Part shown: piece by piece, positions 1-8,724 of the stretch
How the letters are laid out: each line of letters begins with the position of its first letter
How positions within the stretch are numbered: position 1 is the stretch's first letter
Source of the DNA: PALSA-1003 sp963791945
Lineage (GTDB): Bacteria > Pseudomonadota > Gammaproteobacteria > Burkholderiales > Casimicrobiaceae
Length of the DNA stretch: 64,000 nt
Reading direction: 5' to 3'
NCBI GenBank assembly: GCA_963791945.1
Contig: CAWBUD010000002.1
Span: 1,860,001 to 1,924,000 of the forward strand
Position numbers and translations under genes: made by a program
The notes under the pieces: model-generated
Database searches by the model: none
What the model was told of the DNA's origin: nothing
Seen by the model: only the letters and a program-made list of their open reading frames with translations

Positions 1-217
1 TCGGCGTGAGCGCCAGGTCCTTGCCGCGCATGAACAGACGGCCTCGCCTAAGCCGCGTCAGCCCCATGATCGTGAGCAGAAGCGTCGTCTTGCCGACCCC
101 GTTGCGGCCGACGAGTGCCAAGCTCCCACCCTGCTCCAGCGCAAACGAGATGCCGTCGAGCACAATCGAGTCGCCGTAGCCCGCGCAGAGATCCTCGGCC
201 ATGAGGAGATCAGGCAC
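1..217 (-). CDS. Branched-chain amino acid type ABC transporter ATP-binding protein (LivF-like), 3' part outside window
   Basis: This is the N-terminal ~72 residues of an ABC ATPase of the LivF type, cut by the window edge. The translation shows a LivF-like opening (DLCAGYGDSIVLDG) and a Walker A motif GRNGVGKTT, with valine where most family members have alanine. The GTG at 217 gives the usual six or so residues before this opening; an ATG at 202 is the alternative. It lies 207 bases downstream of the CoA ligase gene on the same strand and probably begins or continues another transporter outside the window. Family assignment is firm, substrate unknown. Confidence 0.85.
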   Translation of the reverse strand, partial: MPDLLMAEDLCAGYGDSIVLDGISFALEQGGSLALVGRNGVGKTTLLLTIMGLTRLRRGRLFMRGKDLALTP

Positions 218-424
218 GGGCCGGCTCGTTGGGTCGGCGCTGCAGACTCATGGGAGTATCGCTTCGGGCTTTTCGATCCTGCAGCGGACGAACCAATGGA
301 CCGAAATCAGGACTCTGCAGCGGGATAACAAACAGTGCGGCGATTCCGGGCCCGCTCGCGAGAAGATATCGGCAATCCATTGCGGTCTACGGTTGTGGAT
401 CGACGGTGCAGCGGCCCGTTCGAT

Positions 425-1915
425 TCAGTGCGCCTGGCGCTCCGTGCTTGCCATCGGTGCGAGGTGCTCGTCTGCGGTGAGCGCGCGGTGCACGTCCTGC
501 AGCTTTCGGCGCAGCAGCTTGCCTGTTGCCGTACGGGGCAGCGAGGTCAAAGGAAGCAACCAGCGCGGCCGCTGATGCGGGGGCAAGGCATCGATGCACG
601 TCTTCAGTCCGCCGTCGCCGGCTGCGTCCGTCTTTGGCACGTAGAAGAACGCGACCGCCGCCACACCGTCAGCATCGGTGGCCGATACGGCGGCCGCTTC
701 GGCGATACTCGGGCACGCGGCGGCGAGCCTTTCTTCAAGCTCGACCAGGTTGACCCATCGGCCACCGATCTTGACCAGGCAGTCCTCGCGTCCGGTGAAG
801 CGCCAGGTGCCCGCGCTCCCGCGCTCGAAGAGGTCGGCGGGGCAGAACGCGCCATCCCGGAAATTCTCGGCGTCCGCGCTGGGGCGATTCCAGTAACCGA
901 GGGCAAGCATGGGCGTGTGGATCCGGACTCGCATCGGGGGCGCAGCGTGCTGATCCATCGGCTGGACCGCGACGCCCGGAGCCGGTGACAGCCCTTCGCC
1001 TGTTCCCACGTCGATCAGGACCAGGCTCAACGTCTCCGACGCGCCGTAACCGTCGACAATCGTGATCCCGGTCTCCTTGCGCCATGCCTCGCGTAGCGTC
1101 GAGGGCAGTGCTTCGCCGGCCGATACGCATCGGCGCAGTCCGCACTTCGCCAATCGCGCGGCGAACCCTTCCTTGAGCAGGTTCCGGTACAACGAAGGGA
1201 CGCTGAAGAGCACGGTTGGTCGCTGAGCCTTCATCGTCTCGGCGACGCTCTCGGCGCTCGGCCACTGCGGATCGACGATCACGGTTGCGCCGAGCTTCAG
1301 CCCGCTGAACAGGCTGTTGCCCAGCGGATAGGCGAAGAAGAGCTTCGAGCTCGCGAACAGCCGGTCGTCGACGCCGATGCCGAGCACGTCGGCGGCGACC
1401 CGCTCCACGTGCTGCGCGAACCGGTGGGCGTGCACGACCGCCTTGGGCTTGCCGCTGGTTCCAGACGAATGGCTCCAGAACGCCGGCGATTCTTCGTGCA
1501 TCGCCGCAGGTGCCACGGGCACCGCGGCTGTCGACGCGCGCAGCCAATCGTGGAGCCTGACCACGCGGTTGCGGAACTCGGGCGGCGTGTCGTCCTGCGA
1601 GTCGGCGAGAATGAAGCGAAACCGGCCCTCGCTGATGATGAACCGCCAGTCTTCGGCGGAAATGCGCGGATTGACTGCGACGGCGACGCCGCCTGCCCAG
1701 ATCGTGCCGAGATAGGCGCTTACCCACGTGCTGCCGTCGGACAGCTTGATCGCGACTCGGTCCCCGCCTTCCAAGCCGCGGCACAACCATTCGCCTCCGG
1801 CTCGGGCGACCGCGTCGCGAAGCGCGCCATAGCTCATGCGCTCGGTGCCGCAGGCGATCGCCGTACGCTCTGGACGGCCGGCTTCGAGCAGCATCGCGGC
1901 GGCGTTCATGGTCAT
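425..1915 (-). CDS. Benzoate/4-hydroxybenzoate-type acyl-CoA ligase
   Basis: A 496-residue AMP-forming acyl-CoA synthetase of the benzoate-CoA ligase family. It would activate an aromatic acid to its CoA thioester with ATP in the cytoplasm. The P-loop-like motif HSSGTSGKPKA begins near residue 149, and the C-terminal catalytic lysine is in TATGK near residue 466. The ATG at 1915 is chosen because AGGAGA lies six bases upstream; upstream codons overlap the preceding gene. It is the last gene of the pad/hcr run, 58 bases after hcrB, so 4-hydroxybenzoate is the most attractive substrate (inference). It is somewhat shorter than typical benzoate-CoA ligases of about 530 residues. A second family member, at 27564-29162, is the better benzoate-CoA ligase candidate. 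Confidence 0.85.
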   Translation of the reverse strand: MTMNAAAMLLEAGRPERTAIACGTERMSYGALRDAVARAGGEWLCRGLEGGDRVAIKLSDGSTWVSAYLGTIWAGGVAVAVNPRISAEDWRFIISEGRFRFILADSQDDTPPEFRNRVVRLHDWLRASTAAVPVAPAAMHEESPAFWSHSSGTSGKPKAVVHAHRFAQHVERVAADVLGIGVDDRLFASSKLFFAYPLGNSLFSGLKLGATVIVDPQWPSAESVAETMKAQRPTVLFSVPSLYRNLLKEGFAARLAKCGLRRCVSAGEALPSTLREAWRKETGITIVDGYGASETLSLVLIDVGTGEGLSPAPGVAVQPMDQHAAPPMRVRIHTPMLALGYWNRPSADAENFRDGAFCPADLFERGSAGTWRFTGREDCLVKIGGRWVNLVELEERLAAACPSIAEAAAVSATDADGVAAVAFFYVPKTDAAGDGGLKTCIDALPPHQRPRWLLPLTSLPRTATGKLLRRKLQDVHRALTADEHLAPMASTERQAH

Positions 1916-1973
1916 GACGTTCTCCTGAGTTCCACGGGCGACGGTGGTCGCGATGCCGGACTGCAGCCGTTGG

Positions 1974-2975
1974 TCAACCGGGAGCGGCGTCGGAGCTCGC
2001 GAGCCGTGCCAGCTCGCGCACGAGCCTCTGAGCCAGCACGGCAGCAACCTGACGCCGGTAATTCGATGGGGTCGCGGTCGTTCGCATGGGACTTACCTGT
2101 TTCTGGACGAGCTTGCCAAGCGCGGAGAGCGTCTCCGCGCCGACCGGCTGTCCCAACAACGCATCGGTGCCGGCGAGGACGATCGGTCGCGAATTGGTTC
2201 CGGTGAGTGCCACGCGCAGGACGGCAAGCGCGCCGTTGCTGATCGATAGCGCGCAGGCGACCCCGGCCAACGGAAAATCGATGGCACCGCGCACCGTAGC
2301 CTTCCGATACGCGGAGACCAGGCCTGCAGGCGGCGTCCGAACCAGGATGCGGGCGAGCAACTCGTCGTGGCGAATCGTCAGGGGCGCAGCGCCGTCGTCA
2401 CGATACAAGGCCGAGAGCTCCATACGGCGCGAGCCGCGGCTCGCAGCCAGCTCGATCTCCGCCTCGAGCACCAGCAGCGCGGGAGCGAGGTCGCCCGAGA
2501 ACGCCGCGTGGCAATGCTTTCCCTGCGGCGCGACGTGGCAGACTTCACCGCCGCGCTTCAAGCAGTATTCATTGGTCGCGCGCCACCATTCGCTCTGGTT
2601 GTAGAACACGCAGCGCGTGTCGAGGCACAGATTGCCGCCGACGGTTGCCACGCTCCGATGACTCGGACCGGCGACGGTGCGCGCCGCTTCGGCGATCGCC
2701 CGGTAACGTGGTTCGAGGCGGGCGTCGGTCGCGAGGCGGGAAAGCGTGGCCCCCGCGCCCAGGGAAAGTCCGTCGCCAGTCAGGGCGATGCCAGCGAAGT
2801 CGCGTACGGCTCCCAGGTCGACGAGCATGGACGGGTGTTCGATTCCGCGCCGCAGGTTGGGCAGCAGACCCGTTCCTCCGGCGAGCAACCGGATGCCCGG
2901 CTTGGAGGCGAGCAGACGGGCGGCCTCGGTCACGCTGACCGGACGTTCGACGGTGAAGGCCAACATGCGCTCCAT
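1974..2975 (-). CDS. hcrB: 4-hydroxybenzoyl-CoA reductase, beta subunit (FAD and [4Fe-4S])
   Basis: A 333-residue FAD-binding subunit of a xanthine-oxidase-family molybdenum hydroxylase. The N-terminal FAD-binding segment includes LLAGGTGLLPNL. Most xanthine oxidase relatives lack the extra iron-sulfur insertion that marks 4-hydroxybenzoyl-CoA reductases. Here four cysteines at residues 122, 138, 146 and 155 reproduce the spacing recalled for the Thauera aromatica enzyme. The complex reductively removes the para-hydroxyl group of 4-hydroxybenzoyl-CoA, giving benzoyl-CoA. The start lies one base beyond the hcrA stop, so translation is probably coupled. The subunit order C-A-B and the neighbouring CoA ligases agree with the assignment. 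Confidence 0.92.
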   Translation of the reverse strand: MERMLAFTVERPVSVTEAARLLASKPGIRLLAGGTGLLPNLRRGIEHPSMLVDLGAVRDFAGIALTGDGLSLGAGATLSRLATDARLEPRYRAIAEAARTVAGPSHRSVATVGGNLCLDTRCVFYNQSEWWRATNEYCLKRGGEVCHVAPQGKHCHAAFSGDLAPALLVLEAEIELAASRGSRRMELSALYRDDGAAPLTIRHDELLARILVRTPPAGLVSAYRKATVRGAIDFPLAGVACALSISNGALAVLRVALTGTNSRPIVLAGTDALLGQPVGAETLSALGKLVQKQVSPMRTTATPSNYRRQVAAVLAQRLVRELARLASSDAAPG

Positions 2976-2976
2976 A

Positions 2977-5361
2977 TCAGCCTCCCACCGTAGCGCCGTG
3001 GGCCAACGCTTCCGCGCTGGCGCGCAGACGCTCCCTGCGCCTGCGCGCCTGGATCGCTTCGAGCACGCGGTCGGGCGACGCAGGCAGCTCGGTCAGGCGA
3101 ATGCCGATCGCGTCGCAGATCGCGTTGGTGAGCGCAGGCGCAAAGCTGTGCAGCGAGCCCTCGCTCGCCTCCTTCGCGCCGAACGGGCCGAGCGGATCGC
3201 GACTCTCGACGAGCTTCACCTCGATCGGCGGCGATTCGACGATCGTCGGGATGCGGTAATCGAGCATGCTGGGGCGCAGCGGCAGCCCTTCGTGATATTG
3301 CGTCTCTTCCGACAGCGCCTGCCCCATGCCCATCCACACCGCGCCCTGCACCTGGCCCTCGACGGCGAGCGGATTGATCGCGAAACCGCAGTCGTGGGCG
3401 ACCCACACCCGCTCGACGGAGACCGCGCCGGTTTCTTCGTCGACGGCGACTTCGACGACCTGCGCCGAATACGAGAATCCGGCCGTCGAGCCGACCGCCG
3501 CGCCGCGGAACTTTCCGCCCTGCGTTTCCGGCGGTGCCGACCACGTCCCCTTGACGATCAGCGTTCCGGAATCGGCCAGCGCCGCCTCGACCACGGTGAC
3601 GAAGTCGAGACCGCGATCGGTCCCGGCGACGCGGCAATGCTCGCCCTCCCACTCGATGTCGGCGGGCGATACTTCGAGGCGTTTCGCCGCGGCGGCGACG
3701 AGCACGCGCTTCATCTCCTGCGCCGCGCGCAGCGCAGCGTTGCCGACCATGAACGACACGCGCGACGAATAGGAGCCGTTGTCCTTCGGCGTGAGCGCGC
3801 TGTCGCCGGCGATGACGCGGATCCGCGCGAGCGGCAGCGACAGCACCTCCGCGACGACCTGCGCGAGCAGGGTGGAGGAACCTTGACCGATGTCGGAGGC
3901 GCCGGTGAGAACGGTGACGCCGCCGTCGAAGTCGAGCTTGAGGTTGATCACCGCGTGCGGCTCGCCGCTCCAGTGCACCGGTTTCGCCGATCCGGAGACA
4001 TAGTGCGAGCAGGCGAGACCGAGGCCCCGCCCCCGCGGCAGCTTGCCGCGTCGCTCCTTCCACCCGGATGCCTGCTCGACCCAGTCGAGGCAGGCAGGGA
4101 TGCCGTAGGAATTGACCTGCAGATCGTTGATCGTGCGGTACGGAGGCGCGATCAGGTTGGCACGCCGCACCGCGAAAGGATCGAGTCTGAGCTCTCCGGC
4201 CATGACGTCGAGCAGCGACTCGAAGGCGTGCCGGGCGTCGACCGCGCCGTGACCGCGCATCGCGCCGCAGGGCGGCGTGTTGGTGTAGACGCGATAGCCG
4301 CGGTATTTCACCGCCGGCACGGTGTAGAGCGCGTGCAGCAGCGCGCCGGCGTAGAGGATCGTGACCAGCCCGTAGCCGCCGTATGCGCCGCCGCGCTGGA
4401 CGATCTCGCCGTCGACCGCCGTGATCTCGCCGCTCTTCCTGAGCCCGATCTTCAAGCGAATGTCGGTCTCGGGCCGGCCGCGATGGGTGAGGAAGCACTC
4501 CTCGCGCGAGAGCTCCATCTTCACCGTGCCACCGGCGGCGCGGGCGAGCAGCGCCGTCACCATCTCGAAGTTGAGCGGCTCGACGCGATGTCCGAAGCCG
4601 CCGCCGACGAAGGGCTTCACCACGCGGATGCGCGAGCCGTCCATGCCCAGGCACTGCGCGAGCGTCAGGTGCAGGTAGTACGGCACCTGCGTCACCGAGT
4701 GGATCGTGAGCCGATCGCGCTCGGGCTCGTAGGTCGCGACCGTCGCGTTGAGCTCGATCTGGCCGTGCGCGACTTCGGCATAGTGAAAGGTCTGCTCGCG
4801 CACCAGATCGGCGGCGGCAAAGCCCGCCTCGACGTCGCCGAACGACTGGTCGACCTCGCGTTCGATGTTGCCGGCCTTCTTTTCGTGCAGCCGAACGGCG
4901 TCGGGCGCGCGTGCCTCCACGGGGTGGAAGTACGCGGGCAGCGGCTCGATGTCGAGCACGATCGCGGCGAGCGCCGCTTGCGCGCTCTCCTCGTCGACCG
5001 CGGCCACCGCAGCCACGGGCTCGCCTCGATAGCGGACCTTGTCGCGGGCGAGCGGCCACTCGTTCTGCGCGATCGGGATCACGCCGTAGGGTGCGGCGAA
5101 ATCCTCGCCGGTGACGACCGCGCGCACGCCGGGAATGGCGCGCGCCGCCGTCGTGTCGATGCCGCGGATCCGGCCGTGGACGACCGGGCTCCTCAGGATC
5201 CGGCCGACGAGCGCGTCGCCTACGGGAAGATCCGCGGTGTAGCGCGCGCGTCCGGTGACCTTCTCGATGCCGTCGATCAGCGGCGTCCGCTGCCCGACCG
5301 CGCGCTCCGGCATTTCGCCTTGTCCGGCCGCCCCGCTGCGACCCGCCTGGACATCGCTCAT
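2977..5361 (-). CDS. hcrA: 4-hydroxybenzoyl-CoA reductase, alpha subunit (molybdopterin-binding)
   Basis: A 794-residue large subunit of the xanthine oxidase family that binds the molybdenum cofactor and the CoA-ester substrate. The N-terminal a/b-hammerhead domain begins around residue 30 (GIEKVTGRARYTADL). Cofactor-loop motifs visible are GGGFGHRVEP, GAMRGHGAVDARHAF and GQGSSTLLAQ. A conserved glutamate lies in PFGAKEASEG near residue 730. It sits four bases after hcrC and one base before hcrB in an apparent operon. Its identity as the 4-hydroxybenzoyl-CoA enzyme rests mainly on the partner HcrB with its extra [4Fe-4S] site; alone it could be any aldehyde or purine oxidoreductase large subunit. 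Confidence 0.88.
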   Translation of the reverse strand: MSDVQAGRSGAAGQGEMPERAVGQRTPLIDGIEKVTGRARYTADLPVGDALVGRILRSPVVHGRIRGIDTTAARAIPGVRAVVTGEDFAAPYGVIPIAQNEWPLARDKVRYRGEPVAAVAAVDEESAQAALAAIVLDIEPLPAYFHPVEARAPDAVRLHEKKAGNIEREVDQSFGDVEAGFAAADLVREQTFHYAEVAHGQIELNATVATYEPERDRLTIHSVTQVPYYLHLTLAQCLGMDGSRIRVVKPFVGGGFGHRVEPLNFEMVTALLARAAGGTVKMELSREECFLTHRGRPETDIRLKIGLRKSGEITAVDGEIVQRGGAYGGYGLVTILYAGALLHALYTVPAVKYRGYRVYTNTPPCGAMRGHGAVDARHAFESLLDVMAGELRLDPFAVRRANLIAPPYRTINDLQVNSYGIPACLDWVEQASGWKERRGKLPRGRGLGLACSHYVSGSAKPVHWSGEPHAVINLKLDFDGGVTVLTGASDIGQGSSTLLAQVVAEVLSLPLARIRVIAGDSALTPKDNGSYSSRVSFMVGNAALRAAQEMKRVLVAAAAKRLEVSPADIEWEGEHCRVAGTDRGLDFVTVVEAALADSGTLIVKGTWSAPPETQGGKFRGAAVGSTAGFSYSAQVVEVAVDEETGAVSVERVWVAHDCGFAINPLAVEGQVQGAVWMGMGQALSEETQYHEGLPLRPSMLDYRIPTIVESPPIEVKLVESRDPLGPFGAKEASEGSLHSFAPALTNAICDAIGIRLTELPASPDRVLEAIQARRRRERLRASAEALAHGATVGG

Positions 5362-5365
5362 CGCG

Positions 5366-5836
5366 TCAAGCTCCGGCCGCCGCCTGCACCGACTCGATGA
5401 TCTTCACGTAGCCGGTGCAGCGGCAGAGATTGCCCGACAGCGCCTCGCGGATCTCGGCTTCGGTCGGATTCGGCGAGCGTCGCAGCAGCGCCTCCGCCGC
5501 CATGATCATTCCCGGCGTGCAGAACCCGCACTGGGTGCCGAGCTTCTCGTGGAACGCCTGCTGCAGCCGGCTCATGCGGCCGCCGGCCGCAAGGCCCTCG
5601 ATCGTTTCCACGCGCCGGCCTTCGCAGCTCGCCGCGAGCGTGATGCAGGCGAGCCGCGGCTCGCCGTCGACGAGCACCGTGCACGCGCCGCACTCGCCGC
5701 CGTCGCAACCCTGCTTGGTTCCGGTCAATCCTGCCGTCTCGCGCAGGTAGTCGAGCAGCAGCAGGTGATCGGCGACCGCGTCCTCCCGCGGGCGCCCGTT
5801 GACCGTCAACGAGAGGAGACGCTTACCCATCGTCAT
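5366..5836 (-). CDS. hcrC: 4-hydroxybenzoyl-CoA reductase, gamma subunit (two [2Fe-2S])
   Basis: A 156-residue small iron-sulfur subunit that passes electrons between the flavin subunit and the molybdenum centre. Cysteines 44, 49, 52 and 64 (GCDGGECGACTV) bind the plant-ferredoxin-type cluster. Cysteines 103, 106, 138 and 140 (CGFC, CRC) bind the second, helical-domain cluster. The ATG at 5836 overlaps the stop of the phenylacetate-CoA ligase gene as ATGA. An ATG at 5830 has a better-placed AGGA and may be the true start. Length and cysteine pattern are normal for the family. Confidence 0.9.
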   Translation of the reverse strand: MTMGKRLLSLTVNGRPREDAVADHLLLLDYLRETAGLTGTKQGCDGGECGACTVLVDGEPRLACITLAASCEGRRVETIEGLAAGGRMSRLQQAFHEKLGTQCGFCTPGMIMAAEALLRRSPNPTEAEIREALSGNLCRCTGYVKIIESVQAAAGA

Positions 5837-7179
5837 CCTTTAGGCCGAAGGTCGCGCACGCGCACCGCCTTGCCTTGCGAGCGAGGGATCTCGCCCGGTT
5901 TCTTCACGAGCACGTCCGCAGTGATGCCGATCATCGATTTGATGTGATGAGCGGCCTGGCGCGCTGCGGCGCCGTAGGCCGAAGCGCCGACACCGGCCAG
6001 AGCTTCGGCTTCGACGGTCAAGTGATCGAGACTGCCGCGGCGCTCGACGACGAGCTGGTAGTGCGGCGCGATGCCGGGCAACCCGATGAGCACCGCCTCC
6101 ACCTGCGACGGATAGACGTTGACGCCCCGGATGATCAGCATGTCGTCGTTGCGCCCCGTGATGCGCAGGATGCGCAGATGCGTCCGACCGCAGTCGCAGG
6201 GCGCGGTGGTGACCCGGGTGATGTCGCGCGTCCGGTAGCGCAGCATCGGCAGCGCTTCCTTGGTCAGCGTCGTGATCACCAGCTCGCCCGCATCGCCCTC
6301 ACCCACGGCACGGCCGGTCTCGGGATCGATCACCTCGAACAGGAAGTGATCCTCCCAGCCGTGCAGGCCCGCCTGACACTCGCATTCGCAGGCCACACCG
6401 GGCCCCATGATTTCCGAGAGACCGTAGATGTCGATCGCCGTGAGTCCCAGCCGCGCCTCGATCTCGCGCCGCATCGCGTCGCTCCATGGCTCGGCGCCGA
6501 AGAGGCCGATCTCCAGCGTGCTGCCGGCGAGGTCGCGACCCTGTTGCTCCGCAAGCTCGGCGATCGCCAGCGCGTACGACGGTGTCGCGCAGAGAACGCG
6601 CGCGCCGAAATCCTGGATCAACGCGATCTGCTTTTCGGTGGATCCTCCCGACATCGGCACGACCGTCGCGCCGAGGCGCTCGGCGCCGTAATGCGCGCCC
6701 AGGCCGCCGGTGAAGAGGCCGTAGCCGTACGCGTTGTGAACGAGATCGCCCGGTCGCGCGCCGGCGCAGGCGAGCGAACGCGCCATGAGATCGGCCCAGT
6801 GGCTGATATCGCGCTCGGTATAGCCGACGACCGTGGGCTTCCCCGTCGTGCCCGACGACGCGTGCAATCGCGCGAGCTGTTCGCGTGGCCGCGCGAACAG
6901 GCCGAACGGATAGTGATCGCGCAGGTCGGACTTGAGCGTGAAGGGGAGCCGCTCGAGATCCGCGAGACTGGCGATGTCCTCGGGCGAGATACCGGCCGCG
7001 TCGAGCCGGGAGCGATGCACCGGCACATGCTCGTACGCGTTCGCAACCGTCGCGCGCAGCCGATCGAGTTGCAGCGCCGCGAGCTTCTCGCGCGGCATGG
7101 TCTCCAGCTCGCGCTGGAAGTAATAGCTCGAACGCCCGGATCTCCGGATGCCCAGTTCCGCCATGGTCGTTGCGCCCAT
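5833..7179 (-). CDS. Phenylacetate-CoA ligase
   Basis: A 448-residue AMP-forming ligase of the PaaK/PadJ family, which converts phenylacetate, ATP and CoA to phenylacetyl-CoA. Visible motifs are SSGTTGKPTVVGYT (the ATP loop), GAEPWSD, YGLSEIMGPGVACEC and the C-terminal TGRNDDMLIIRGVNVYPSQVE. Length is normal. The ATG at 7179 is preceded by GGAGG four bases away; a second ATG at 7164 is less well placed. Its position between the padBCD-like genes and hcrCAB suggests it supplies (hydroxy)phenylacetyl-CoA to the oxidoreductase upstream. Action on 4-hydroxyphenylacetate is possible but cannot be read from sequence. Confidence 0.92.
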   Translation of the reverse strand: MGATTMAELGIRRSGRSSYYFQRELETMPREKLAALQLDRLRATVANAYEHVPVHRSRLDAAGISPEDIASLADLERLPFTLKSDLRDHYPFGLFARPREQLARLHASSGTTGKPTVVGYTERDISHWADLMARSLACAGARPGDLVHNAYGYGLFTGGLGAHYGAERLGATVVPMSGGSTEKQIALIQDFGARVLCATPSYALAIAELAEQQGRDLAGSTLEIGLFGAEPWSDAMRREIEARLGLTAIDIYGLSEIMGPGVACECECQAGLHGWEDHFLFEVIDPETGRAVGEGDAGELVITTLTKEALPMLRYRTRDITRVTTAPCDCGRTHLRILRITGRNDDMLIIRGVNVYPSQVEAVLIGLPGIAPHYQLVVERRGSLDHLTVEAEALAGVGASAYGAAARQAAHHIKSMIGITADVLVKKPGEIPRSQGKAVRVRDLRPKG

Positions 7180-7205
7180 GCTTCCTCCGTCGCTGTCGTT
7201 GTCGA

Positions 7206-8068
7206 TCAAGCGCGCACGCCGCGCACCGGCAGGTGAGCAAGCGCGAAGCCCTGGTTGAATCCCGCGCGCGTGACGAGCACGAGCTTCATCCAGGCGCCGG
7301 CGAGCGCCGCCAGGAGCCCGCCCGCTCCGGCGATCACAAAAGCGAGCGGACCAGCGAACGCCGCGGCCGCTGCGAGCGCGAGCGGCGCGAGCGTACCCGC
7401 GAACAGCAGGATCCGGCCGGCCGAATCCAGCGCGGCCCGCGCTCGCGCCGCGACGCCGCGTCGGAGACGCCGCCGATAAGCGACCCAGACCGCGAACCGG
7501 ACGACGACCAGGGCGGCGAACAGCGTCGCGGTGCCGAGCGTGGCGGCGCCGTGAAACGGTGACGTCATCAGGAACACGCCGCCGCCTTCGACAAGTCCTG
7601 TAACCACGACGAGCGGCCGAAGCAGCGGCTCGCGCCATGCCGGGATTCCCTTGGCTCCCTGCAGCAGCCGCGCCTGGCAGTAGACGAATGCCAGAGCCAG
7701 CGCCGCCGCGATCCAGGCGACGCCCGCCACGCCCGCGGCCGCGACGAGCCCGACGGGAAACAGCAGCGTCGCGGTCCACGCCTCGCGCGCCATCCATGAC
7801 GTGCGAGGATTGCGCAGGACCCGGAACGCCCGGAACGGCCGTCCGAGCTCGAGCGCAACGCAAAACAGTCCGAGGCCGACGAGCGCGAGCCCGGCGAGCA
7901 GCAGTGCGGGGAGCGCCGCCCCGGTCGCGCCTGATAGCGCGGCGAAAACGATCAGACCGCCGCCCATGCCGCCGCCGATGAAATTGCCCGGCCGCGCGCG
8001 CAGTCCCAGCTCGTCTGCTGCCACGGCTTGGGGCCGAAGTTCGCGTAGCCTTTCGCGCGCCCGTTCAT
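7206..8068 (-). pseudogene. NrfD/PadD-like membrane anchor subunit, apparent frameshift near its N-terminus
   Basis: The C-terminal ~260 residues form a polytopic NrfD-type quinone-interacting membrane subunit, with at least seven hydrophobic stretches and the typical NFIGGGMGGGLIVF opening. The usual upstream sequence of this family is in a different frame. An ATG at 8068, overlapping the stop of the iron-sulfur gene as ATGA, reads MNGRAKGYANFGPKPWQQTSW. That frame then runs into a stop. The codons for WD and NF are separated by 17 bases (7986-8002), not a multiple of three, within a CG dinucleotide run. Either this is a real mutation, slippage, or a sequencing error. An in-frame GTG at 8024 would give a slightly shortened protein. 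Confidence 0.75.
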
Positions 8069-8724
8069 TCGGCGGCCTCCGCTTTCTTATCCCACAGGTA
8101 GTAGAAGCCCGGCCCCGTACCGAGCTCCTCGTGCATGCGAAAGCTCGCGTTGTGCGCAAGGAGCTGCGACACGCCGCTCTGCGGGTCGTCGAGGTCGCCG
8201 AACGCGAGCGCCTGCGCGATGCACGAGTTGACGCACGCCGGGGTCGCATCCGGGTCGACGCCGGGCGTCATCCCTTTCGCGAGCCCGGCGTCGATGCGAT
8301 CGACGCAGAACGTGCACTTGGTGGCTACGCCGAGCCGCGAATCGTCGCGCCGCTTGGCCTCGTTCTCCATCTCGGTGCCGTAGGCGAACCCCGGTCGCAT
8401 CGTCTTGTAGCGTGCCTGGTACGGGCACGCGACCGCGCAGTACGCGCAGCCGATGCAGATGTCGTAATCGATCGTGACGATGCCGTCGGCGCGCTTCTTC
8501 GTCGCCGTCGTCGGGCAGACTTCCATGCACGGCGGTTCGTCGCAATGCTGGCAGCCGACCGGCACGAACGCGCGCGTCACCTCCGGATACTCGCCCTGCT
8601 CGATGTCGAGCACCCGCCGCCACTGCACCCCGGGCGGCGTCGCGTTGGCTTGTCGGCACGCCGCCGTGCACGTCTGGCAACCGACGCAGCGCCGAAGATC
8701 GGCGACCATCACCCAGCGCGTCAT
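8065..8724 (-). CDS. Four-cluster ferredoxin-type subunit of a molybdenum oxidoreductase (PadC-like)
   Basis: A 219-residue electron-transfer subunit with cysteine groups for four [4Fe-4S] clusters: CVGCQTCTAAC, CQHCDEPPCMEVC, CIGCAYCAVAC, and CTFC with a later CVNSC. This is the DmsB/NrfC/PhsB architecture. It would carry electrons from the molybdopterin subunit encoded immediately upstream to the membrane subunit encoded downstream. The ATG at 8724 overlaps the upstream stop as ATGA, and its own stop overlaps the next start the same way, indicating tight translational coupling. No signal peptide is seen, as expected for this subunit type. Confidence 0.88.
   Translation of the reverse strand: MTRWVMVADLRRCVGCQTCTAACRQANATPPGVQWRRVLDIEQGEYPEVTRAFVPVGCQHCDEPPCMEVCPTTATKKRADGIVTIDYDICIGCAYCAVACPYQARYKTMRPGFAYGTEMENEAKRRDDSRLGVATKCTFCVDRIDAGLAKGMTPGVDPDATPACVNSCIAQALAFGDLDDPQSGVSQLLAHNASFRMHEELGTGPGFYYLWDKKAEAAE

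Noticed and set aside
2746..5400. Long open frame of 884 codons on the plus strand over hcrA and hcrC
   Set aside because: It is a GC-bias shadow of the minus-strand reductase genes; it has arginine-rich composition, no family similarity and no ribosome binding site.
7206..8249. A 347-codon version of the PadD-like protein starting far upstream
   Set aside because: The first ~80 codons overlap the iron-sulfur subunit gene in another frame and are arginine-rich; the real start is at 8068 with a frameshift, or at the GTG at 8024.
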